Part shown: piece by piece, positions 22,414 to 29,802 of the stretch
Numbering within the stretch: position 1 is the stretch's first letter
Layout: every line of letters starts with the position of its first letter
NCBI GenBank assembly: GCA_965222935.1
Contig: CBDCVA010000002.1
Coordinates: forward strand, 744,001-808,000
Source of the DNA: CBDCVA01 sp965222935 [NCBI: Candidatus Latescibacterota bacterium]
Lineage (GTDB): Bacteria; Latescibacterota; CBDCVA01
DNA length: 64,000 nucleotides
Reading direction: 5' to 3'
The notes under the pieces: model-generated
The model's database searches: none
Told to the model about the DNA's origin: nothing
The model's input: only the letters and a program-made list of their open reading frames with translations
Program-made: the position numbers and the translations under genes

Positions 22414-22455
22414 GCTAACGCCTCTCGCATCCGCCCCCTGCCCCGCCGGTATGCG

Positions 22456-23461
22456 CTAAGTGACTTGAGCCGCGATCTCCTTGACCAACTCCACAATGGG
22501 CACGTCGTACGGGCACATGGGCTCGCAGCGCCGACAACTGCTGCAATGTTCCGAGGCGGTCTTCGCTTTCTCGATCTGTTTGACGTACCATTCCTCCGCC
22601 GACGGCAAAAGCCCGTAACGCTCCCGATATCGCACCAGCGGTACGGCCCATCCGATGTTGAGCTCGTACGGGCACGAACAATGGTGGCACATCCGGCAGC
22701 CCGTAGGCTCGATCCGGGCGAACTCCGCTTGAATGTCGCGGATATCGTCGGGTGACCAGTCCCGCTCGACGACATCGCAGTTGTGGTCCACTTCCTCGAC
22801 CGAGCACATGCCGCTCAGCGCTACATCCACTCCGCTGTAGAGCGACCAGACCAGCGCCTTGTCCGCGGGATGGAGCGCCCCGTGGCTGATGGCCCGGATA
22901 CCCAGGGTGCCGATATTGTGCCGCCGCGCGTACGGGATGACCTCCCGGACGCCATAGGGCTGGATGACGTTCACGGGGAAGACGCAGACATCGAAGTAAC
23001 CGCTCTTGATCGCGCACAAGATCATATCCGGCCGGTGGCTGGTCACCGAGAGAAACCGAATTTTGCCCGCCTCGCGCGCCTCTAACAGCGCATCCAGCGT
23101 TCCCTCGGCCTGAAAAGCCCACCCTCAGGCTCCGGTGGTTATCGACGGCATCCATCTCGTACACGTCGATGACATCAAACCCCAACATCCGTCGGCTCTC
23201 GTCGATGCCTCTCCGCACCTCCTCCGCCGGCAGGGTCCCGCACTTGCTGGAGATGATGAACTCGTCTCGCCTGTGCCGGATGGCGTCGCCCACCAGTTCC
23301 TGCGTGTCGCCGTAGCCGGTGTTGATGTAGTTCAGTCCGCGGTCGAGCAGGTGATTGAGAACGCGCGGGATTTCCTTCCGGTCCACAAGCTTCAGCCGAT
23401 TCGTCCCCTGCCCCAGCCGCGAGACCCGCAGCCCCGTCCGTCCCAGCGTTGTGTAGCGCAT
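22456..23461 (-). pseudogene. Aldo/keto reductase with C-terminal 4Fe-4S domain, frameshifted
   Basis: Two frames join into one aldo/keto reductase-ferredoxin protein. The 5' frame from ATG 23461 (GGGGGAAAG upstream) gives 'LGRTGLRVSRLGQGTNRL', 'INTGYGDTQ' and 'DVIDVYEMDAVDNH'. The 3' frame continues 'AEGTLDALLEAREAGKIRF' and ends in a 4Fe-4S domain with 'CRMCHHCSCPY' and 'CSSCRRCEPMCPY'. The break lies at the four-A run 23113-23116 (TTTT on the coding strand); removing one T restores 'RVGFQAEGTL' and the whole frame. Both halves are well conserved, so this is either a very recent mutation or an assembly indel. The full protein would be about 334 residues. Confidence 0.75.
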
Positions 23462-23698
23462 CTCTTTCCCCCGTCGAGCTTGATACGGCGGAGCCCCTAC
23501 CGCCTCCGCCTCGCCCTCGCAACGATACGCCTCCAGCTTGCAGGTGTCAATGCTCAGCGGGAACCCCAGCAGGCAAGGTCAACCCGTGCGCGCTATCGAG
23601 GCTAGCGTTGGTGATCCCCTCTCATAAGCACCGGGGCAGGATGCGACCTGACCGTGCTTCGAGCCGGGCATGATGATGCTCGCCGGGGCGGAACATTA

Positions 23699-24009
23699 CT
23701 ACGGCGCGGACCCGGAAGAGTCCCGCCGCATGAGGTATCCCGAAGCGTTGACCCACTGCCGGGAAAACGCCTCGTGCGTTACGTCAGTACAGTCTTCCGA
23801 CAACGCCTCATGGCCATTGTTGACCAGGACGTCGAGCGGCCTATAGCCGCGACCGCCCCGGCGAAACCCGCTTCGAGCGACGCCGGTTCCATCTGATCCA
23901 GCATGACGCCGTGATGCCCGGCGCCGGTGACCGGCGAAACTTTTCCGGTCAGGTCGAACAACCGTCGAGCCGTCGGTTCGGCTGCCACCACCCGAGCTCC
24001 TTTCATCAC
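23699..24009 (-). pseudogene. Short-chain dehydrogenase remnant
   Basis: Degraded SDR gene. One frame from 24009 encodes 'LFDLTGKVSPVTGAGHHGV', the SDR nucleotide-binding start with the TGxxxGxG region partly altered. A second frame gives 'PLDVLVNNGHEAL', equivalent to the NNAG motif, but only about 45 residues later instead of the usual 70 or more, so sequence has been lost and the frame changed. No catalytic YxxxK can be found and the frames end by 23699. The stretch 23462-23698 shows no other gene. Confidence 0.5.
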
Positions 24010-24252
24010 AGCGCCTTTCCACCGTCATCGCATTCCCCGAGGCCCCCGGACGGCCTCGACTCTCGAACTGCACACAAGATACGGTGCGCCGCCGCCGCTG
24101 TCAGTGCTACATTATCGACACTAACTCCGGGGCGCCGACCGGCGGGCAAGGCTGTGGAGAGGGAACCCACCCCCCTACCCCTCCCCGGCGGAAGCTCCGC
24201 TGGCACAAGCAGGGAGGGGGCAAGAGAGGGAATCCCGCCAGCCGGCGGGGAG

Positions 24253-24275
24253 GGGGCGCCCACAAGAGGCGCCCC
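24253..24275. repeat. Palindromic intergenic repeat unit (GGGGCGCC / GGCGCCCC)
   Basis: A perfect 8-bp inverted repeat with loop CACAAGA, of the kind found as short palindromic intergenic repeats in many environmental genomes ('GGGGCGCCC...GGCGCCCCTAC'). It lies in the otherwise gene-free stretch 24010-24395, which is very GC-rich and low in complexity ('CACCCCCCTACCCCTCCCC'). Confidence 0.5.
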
Positions 24276-24395
24276 TACGATTGGGCTCACTCCGCCCGCG
24301 CAAGGCTCAGGGTTTCCAGTGCTGGCGGACGATGCCCCAGTGTGCCTTGGGGCCTGACCTGTTGGGGGGAATTTCACACCGCCAAAAGCCGGGGC

Positions 24396-24776
24396 CTATC
24401 CTTCACTCAAGAAGTCAACGGAGATCGCATCGCCATCCCCTACGGTGGCGAGATCAAGGGCACTCCCCTCCAGCCTACCCAGGATGTTCACCTTAGTCAC
24501 CAGCCTGCATTCATTGCCTTGTGAGATGGGCGTGGGGCCGTAAGGGATAGCAAGGGAACTGCCCTCCACCCAGAAACAGACCGTTCCCGTCGGAACGACC
24601 TGCTGTGCGTCAGGCTCGAGGTCCGAGTCTACAGGAACGTGGAAGTAGACCTCTTCTCCCCACGTGTTGGCGTGTGAGCTGCAGGGCAGCGCTTCGAGCA
24701 ACGCCCGACTTGTGGCGGTGTCTTTCAGAGCGGCGGTGGCTTCCCCCGAAGGCCACGTTATCCGGATACGCACCAT
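24396..24776 (-). CDS. Cyclophilin-like (TM1367-type) domain protein
   Basis: A 126-residue protein matching the small cyclophilin-like DUF369/PF04126 family in length and pattern: 'IRITWPSGEATAALKDTATS' at the start, 'ALPCSSHANTWGEEVYF' in the middle, 'GTVCFWVEGSSLAIPYGPTP' and a final 'VGDGDAISVDF'. Known members have the cyclophilin barrel fold but no shown isomerase activity; the function is unknown. GAGGTG precedes the ATG. It is not in an obvious operon: pseudogenes lie on one side and a C45-type hydrolase 180 bases away on the other. Confidence 0.75.
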   Translation of the reverse strand: MVRIRITWPSGEATAALKDTATSRALLEALPCSSHANTWGEEVYFHVPVDSDLEPDAQQVVPTGTVCFWVEGSSLAIPYGPTPISQGNECRLVTKVNILGRLEGSALDLATVGDGDAISVDFLSEG

Positions 24777-24958
24777 TGCACCTCAGTTACGATATTGAGT
24801 TCATTACCCCCTCGGCATCATTCTCTCTCGGCAACGCATCGCCCCAAGGTTACTGACCCTGCGTTAGAAGCGCGGGGTGTCGAGGTGGGGAGGAAATGTT
24901 GCACCCATCCCATCCCTGATACCTCTCCCTCGACCCTGAGTTGGAGGCGTAGGCCGCC

Positions 24959-26032
24959 CTAGTTTGCCGCGATCATGCTGTACACTTCGTAAGCGCGCTC
25001 GCATGGATTGCCCCGGCTGATGTGCATACGGCCGGCAGAGGCTTCAATGATCACCGAGAAGACGCTGGTCCAGAAGCCATAGACAGGGTGATCGTTGGTG
25101 TGTCGACAGATCGATCTCGGGTAGTTGTCGTGGTCCCGCAGCACGCCCTTGAGTGTCTCCACGTCCGTCGGTCTCTCCAGGTCGGCGAACAGCCGGTCCA
25201 CGCGGTGTTTTCGCGTATGAGACTCGATCATCTCGGGAAACTCGCCGTTGATGGCCTGGAGGTCCGAGTGGAGGCAATGGTTCGTGTGGGTGACGATACC
25301 GCTGCCGGCGTCCTCGAGGACGCGAACCCCGTCGAGCGTGATCTCCAAATCAGCGGGGCCCTGCGGGGTGGCGAGCATGACGTTGGCCGGAATGGCGCGT
25401 TCGGCACGGCGGACGGCTTCGACGGCTCTCTCCAGCGATTCGGCCTCGTAGATGCCGCGTACCTGGAAGTAGAACGGCACGCCGAGTCGCCGGCTGGGGG
25501 CAGGAAGCGTGTTCAGGCAGACACCGATGCCTCGATCGTTGAAGCCAATGTAAGCCATCAGACCGGCCTGCGTTATCGTCATCAGAGCAGGCTTGCCTGC
25601 CGGACGACGGGTTAGCACGAGGGTGAACGCATCCAGCGCGGGGTCGTTATCCCAGTTCTGGCCGACAACCGCGCATGCGTTGGCGTTGGCTCGGGCGACC
25701 GCGGAAAAGGACGTGCATCCGGCGTCCTCCTCCGGCTGCAACTGGTTGCGGATCTGGAGGAGCATCAACTCCTCGATGGGAACGCCCGAACTTTGCGCCA
25801 TGCCGCGCATCTCCTCCAACATGTCCGGGCTGTAGGCTTCCACATAGTCAAAACTATCGGTGGCCACGGCCATTGCCCGCTTACGGGATATTGACGTCGT
25901 CCTGTTGAGGCGCTCCATGGCGACCTCGGCAAAGCCGCGGATCAGCTCGCGTGCGGCTTCGCCAATCTGCCGGCCCAACTCGAGCGGTGTTCCATTGACT
26001 TCGACTTCGAGGTATCGTCCAGGTGGCTTCAT
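24959..26032 (-). CDS. C45-family Ntn hydrolase (acyl-CoA:6-APA acyltransferase-like)
   Basis: A 357-residue protein of the acyl-transferase/C45 peptidase family. The key nucleophile is C106 in 'EEDAGCTSF'; Gly-Cys is the self-processing site that exposes the N-terminal Cys in this family. Further support comes from 'VVGQNWDNDP', where N and D are typical active-site neighbours, 'GLMAYIGFNDRGIGVCLNTL', and the C-terminal 'SVFSVIIEASAGRMHISRGNP'. These enzymes hydrolyse or transfer amide-linked acyl groups; the substrate is unknown. The start is uncertain among ATGs at 26080, 26050, 26044 and 26032; the last fits family length and has GGGGTG upstream. No signal peptide is evident. Confidence 0.8.
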   Translation of the reverse strand: MKPPGRYLEVEVNGTPLELGRQIGEAARELIRGFAEVAMERLNRTTSISRKRAMAVATDSFDYVEAYSPDMLEEMRGMAQSSGVPIEELMLLQIRNQLQPEEDAGCTSFSAVARANANACAVVGQNWDNDPALDAFTLVLTRRPAGKPALMTITQAGLMAYIGFNDRGIGVCLNTLPAPSRRLGVPFYFQVRGIYEAESLERAVEAVRRAERAIPANVMLATPQGPADLEITLDGVRVLEDAGSGIVTHTNHCLHSDLQAINGEFPEMIESHTRKHRVDRLFADLERPTDVETLKGVLRDHDNYPRSICRHTNDHPVYGFWTSVFSVIIEASAGRMHISRGNPCERAYEVYSMIAAN

Positions 26033-26146
26033 TTCACCCCACATTCCCATTTTTCGCCTAACGCCACGGCTGAGGCGCACAGCGTTCCGCGTCGCCTCGA
26101 ACCTATTGCTAGCGGCTCCTTCATGACCGGAGACGCCCGTGCCGAC

Positions 26147-26947
26147 CTACACATCCGGAGCATACTGCGGAACTGCTTTGATGATGTACTGGACGAACTC
26201 CAGAGTGAGCTTAAAGTCCTCGGGGTCGGAGGGTTGCCGGACCGAGAGAGCCGGGTTCGGACGTCCGTCCCACGCGTGATCAATCAGCCCCGCCCAAAAC
26301 GGATTCAAGGTGACTTTAGCCCACTCCGCCCCAGTGCGCTTGGAGCCGATCCCCCCAGTATGAAGGGCATGCAACATACGGCAATAGCTCAAGACGATAA
26401 ATGTTTGATAGAACCGGTTGTTGAAACGCTCCGGTTCGCCCAGGATCTGCTGTCCCCAGTCGCGGATGTCTGCCAGAATCTCCTGACGCAACGTCTCAAC
26501 GGGTATTGGATCAACCAGTGATGCCGGATTTTGCCTGGTCAGGGCGACCCCATACTCACGCACGATCCACCGGACGGCTACCGTATTGCAGTGATCCGAC
26601 CGCACGAGAGAGCGGCTGCCGTGATCGAGATACCAAAGTGGCTTGCCGCATTGTGAATGATCTTTCAGGATACCCTTCGGGAAATAGGATCCTTCCAGAT
26701 GCTGCGCCCAGGCACAATCGAGGTGATAGAGACGCTCATGCATGGTCTGCAAAGCCTGGACTCGCTTATCCGACAATTCCTCCTCGACGACCACGATGAA
26801 GTCCACATCGCTGTGACGATCATAGTCGCCAACGGCGAACGAACCTTGCAGGCAGGCGGTGACGAAGCTACTGCCCAGGAGGGTTTGCACACTGTCAACC
26901 AACTCCTGCAAAAGAGAGTTGAGTTCTGGATAAGATGTTGGAATCAG
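26147..26947 (-). CDS. AadA-like / DUF4111 nucleotidyltransferase, non-canonical start
   Basis: A nucleotidyltransferase of about 266 residues with the core motif 'LQGSFAVGDYDRHSDVDFIVVV' (GS...DxD metal site) and a C-terminal helical domain containing 'GIGSKRTGAEWAK', as in aminoglycoside adenylyltransferase-like proteins. The substrate is not predictable; many chromosomal members are not resistance genes. The first usual start codon is TTG 26911, but the frame stays open upstream and encodes 'IPTSYPELNSLLQEL', which is the normal N-terminus of this family, preceded by a GGGAAGAGAG ribosome site. Translation would then begin at CTG 26947 or ATT 26944, or the start codon has been altered. Confidence 0.75.
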   Translation of the reverse strand: MIPTSYPELNSLLQELVDSVQTLLGSSFVTACLQGSFAVGDYDRHSDVDFIVVVEEELSDKRVQALQTMHERLYHLDCAWAQHLEGSYFPKGILKDHSQCGKPLWYLDHGSRSLVRSDHCNTVAVRWIVREYGVALTRQNPASLVDPIPVETLRQEILADIRDWGQQILGEPERFNNRFYQTFIVLSYCRMLHALHTGGIGSKRTGAEWAKVTLNPFWAGLIDHAWDGRPNPALSVRQPSDPEDFKLTLEFVQYIIKAVPQYAPDV

Positions 26948-27053
26948 CGTGCTCTCTTCCCTTCATTGGCGCGGCCTGATGCCGAAGCTCAGCGGCCCGT
27001 GCTTGCGCGGCGCCGATGAAGCGCTTTGTTCGGTGGCGGACTGGTCCATAGGG

Positions 27054-27788
27054 TCAACCGAGCGTCACCGGCACGCCATCCAGCAAACCGTTCTGGTGCA
27101 TATCGACCCACTCGTCCATGAAGGTCTTGTTCCACTGCTCGGTGAGGGGGTGCTCCATCATGTCGCGGTAGACCGTCCACATGGTGACGAGCTCGTCAGC
27201 GCCATCACGGAAGGCGGCGTGGGCCGTCTCCACCGAGCGGACGAGCGCTGCCATGATATAAGGCCGCTGCTCCCAGCCGCTGAACATCTGTACGCACTCG
27301 CGTATCAGTTGGGTCGGATCGCCGCCCACTTGCTTGACCGGATCGCAGAACGGCAGGATATGGTCAACCCCGGCCTGGGCAACGGCGGCGGCCTGGGTCA
27401 GCGAGAAGACCGTCGTACAGAAGGTCTCGACCCCCTCCTTCTTGAGGATACCGAAGGCCTTGAGCCCATTAACCGAGCAGGGAACCTTCAGGATGATCTG
27501 GTCCGACAGGTTGGTGAATACCTTCCCGACCTCGAAGAGTTCCTCGACCGTGTGGCCGTCGATTTCCATAACCACGGGTTTGTCGGTTATATCCAAGTAC
27601 TTCTTCATCAAGTCGATGACCGAACCGTAGGATTTGGCGTACTGATTGAGCACCACGGTGTTGGTGACGATTCCGGCAATCCCCAGCGGCATCCACTCTT
27701 TCAGCTCTTCGGGGGAGCCAGCGAGCCAGATCTTCGGTCCACGGCCCTCGGAACGGGTTTTCGGTACAGGTCCGTTTGCTGCCATCAT
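27054..27788 (-). CDS. Transaldolase / fructose-6-phosphate aldolase-like protein
   Basis: A 244-residue TIM-barrel protein of the small transaldolase family (TalC/Fsa-like). The Schiff-base lysine is in 'QIILKVPCSVNGLKAF' and the family block 'TTVFSLTQAAAVAQAGVDHILPF' follows it. The N-terminus 'KIWLAGSPEELKEWMPLGIAGIVTN' has the usual 'G.TTN'-like element as 'IVTN'. Members move or cleave a dihydroxyacetone unit between sugar phosphates, but some act on other substrates. AGGAGGAA lies 5 bases before the ATG. Transcribed on its own. Confidence 0.82.
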   Translation of the reverse strand: MMAANGPVPKTRSEGRGPKIWLAGSPEELKEWMPLGIAGIVTNTVVLNQYAKSYGSVIDLMKKYLDITDKPVVMEIDGHTVEELFEVGKVFTNLSDQIILKVPCSVNGLKAFGILKKEGVETFCTTVFSLTQAAAVAQAGVDHILPFCDPVKQVGGDPTQLIRECVQMFSGWEQRPYIMAALVRSVETAHAAFRDGADELVTMWTVYRDMMEHPLTEQWNKTFMDEWVDMHQNGLLDGVPVTLG

Positions 27789-28124
27789 CCGATTCCTCCT
27801 GTGTTAGTAAGTTGGTAGATATCCCACCACAGGGTGGCAAACGCGTCAGCAGGTGTTTATCACGAGCGCGGCCAGAGCCAGGGGCCGCTATACCTGTGGC
27901 CGCTCACTTCAACGCCTGCCATCCGATGATTCCAAAACGCAATCTCCCTCTTGCCATCGAATCGACGCTCCCACTCCAGAGGCTAGAGAAGTTCCAACAG
28001 TGTCAAATGCCCATGAAAAGCAAATCGTTAAAGAGGGTCCTTTACCATGACTTGGCGCCAGTGTCCTCGCCTGATCTCTACACGTTCATCTAACTTGAGC
28101 AAGGTTAGTCAAACACAAGCTGCT
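27789..28124. other. Gene-free stretch
   Basis: About 336 bases between the transaldolase-like gene and the 3' end of the frameshifted beta-barrel gene. I see no convincing coding frame, RNA gene or strong hairpin. It should contain the promoter of the transaldolase-like gene, which I cannot place. Confidence 0.4.
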
Positions 28125-29206
28125 CTAGAACCCAATGGCCATTGAAATTCCACCGGAAAAGCCGAAGGCTTTCGAATACTCTATGCGCGCCAGATCATGG
28201 AGATCTCCGCTTGCAAAACTTTCCCCCAGGCTCGCATAGCGCATAACCGGAACATGAGCTATATATTCGATTCCGGTTATGCCCTGAAGAATTATGCTTT
28301 CAAGCTTGACTTTCAGTGACGTTTGAAAACTGGATGCGGCTGTAACACTCGAATCGCTTACTTTCAAATGGGCGCTGTAAAAATCTTGCACGGAACGTCG
28401 ATGCGGATACCGACAATGCCGCCGTAATATGAGGCGTTCAGTTCCTCTCCCAGATTCATATTGTTAACCGTCGGCTCCCTGTTGGCCTCATAGGCAAAGA
28501 TATCGAACTCCTGAGTCAATTTCTTGTAGCTCGGACCGATGAAAAGAGAGCTTCTGCTTCGTTCCTCCTGCCAGATGGAAACGCCGGTAACCAAATCGCC
28601 GCCCCAGAATCCCACATCCCTTTGCGTGCTTATGCGGATGGGGTCTCCCCAGGCAAAATTGGGGGTGGAGTGAGGTAGCGCATCTCCGTTTATCGCTCCA
28701 ACCCAACCGAGAAGCCTAAGGTCCGAACGGCTTCCTATCACCTCCCCTAAACGCATCTCGTCTTCCGGCGACAAATTGAATGAATCGGTGTTTTCAATTC
28801 TAAACTCCCCCGCCACAGCATTCCAGCCTTCGCTCCTTCTTTCATATTCGTTGACATGATCCGTGCTGTGAAAATTGAGGAAACCCCGCACTTCGGTAAA
28901 AAGGCTACTCCCGAACGCGCCGTATTCACCGCCGACCGCAAGACCGAAGAGCGGCCCAGCCCGATAGGATGCGTCGTAGTGTTCAAGGAAACCGGTGGCC
29001 TCTTCGCGGGAATTCGTCTCGATGAACGGGCTCGCCTCCGGAAGGTCTAAGAAGAAAACGCCGAGGTCCGCTCCGGCGTAAAGCCTCTCTGCCTGATCGT
29101 CCGCCAATGCATCGCTTGTCTGAGCGCAGACGGACAGCAGGAGGAAAACGGAGAGCGCCGCCGAAAACGCACGGAATCGCCAAATGACTCTTTCCGGGGC
29201 TGACAT
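28125..29206 (-). pseudogene. Outer-membrane beta-barrel protein, frameshifted near 3' end
   Basis: From ATG 29206 the frame gives a signal peptide ('FSAALSVFLLLSVCAQ') followed by a beta-barrel-like protein with 'YAGADLGVFFLDLPEA', 'GGDLVTGVSIWQE' and 'ASYYGGIVGIRIDVP', then stops at 28364. The next frame carries straight on with 'FYSAHLKVSDSSVTAASSF' to 'GFSGGISMAIGF', whose final Phe is the classical C-terminus of outer-membrane barrels. The break is at the A5 run 28379-28383 (T5 on the coding strand); one extra T restores 'VPCKIFYSAHLKV' and a protein of about 360 residues. Either a recent mutation or an assembly indel. No family name can be given. Confidence 0.65.
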
Positions 29207-29525
29207 CTCTATGGGGACTCTCCCCGCGTGATGCGAGGGGGTCGGTTGAACGGCGCACGGCGGCGCTTAAGGTCTTTGTACAGCGTCGGTTGCACTCTCG
29301 GTCATACGCACCTGTAGAGAAACAAGGAAGACTGTGCGCAAATATAGGACCGAAGTACGCCCCTCGTCAACAAACGGTCGATAACATGCTATATGTCCGC
29401 CTGGTCGAGCGCGGCGAACTCGAGCGACCTTGACAGCCTCGGTATTATCTTCTTATCTTTGCCCCTTCTAAAAAGGCATCGGCTACACTTTCGCCGAGTT
29501 CCCTAGGCTAGCGGGGTCCCTATCG
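29207..29525. other. Gene-free stretch with possible promoter
   Basis: About 320 bases with no coding frame. A TTGACA at 29430-29435 followed 17 bases later by TTATCT (29453-29458) could be a promoter reading towards the OMP fragment and the large membrane gene. Confidence 0.35.
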
Positions 29526-29780
29526 GTCGATCCGGGATACGATACGCTCCCGATGCGCAACTTCACTGCCTTCCGGTTCAACGATAAGAGGGACCCTCTG
29601 GAAGAGTTCGCGACGAGCGATTCCGTCATCCTCTTCGAGACCCGTTCGCACCACTTTGGGAAATCACTGATCTCGATGGTGGGCTATCACCGACAGACGA
29701 AAGAATTCATGGACCAGAGTGCCTCTGCCCGCAATCAGCGCTTCAGCCGCCTCTTCATCGAACTCGTCTCCGGCGCCTAA
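29526..29780 (+). pseudogene. Orphan C-terminal fragment of the giant OMP family
   Basis: The frame here (ATG at 29553, open a little upstream) encodes 'RNFTAFRFNDKRDPLEEF' then 'SDSVILFETRSHHFG' and ends 'QRFSRLFIELVSGA'. This aligns along its length with the last 80 residues of the three giant OMPs at 35881-44495, which read 'RNFFAFQFRDKGSPRESF', 'NTSAYFGTSL' and 'RFSRFFFEVVTGY'. The other 880 residues are absent, so it is a relic of a fourth copy about 6 kb from the array and on the opposite strand. The start of the next gene lies 23 bases after its stop. Confidence 0.7.
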
Positions 29781-29802
29781 TGTCCCCTTCCCCGCCCTCC
29801 CC

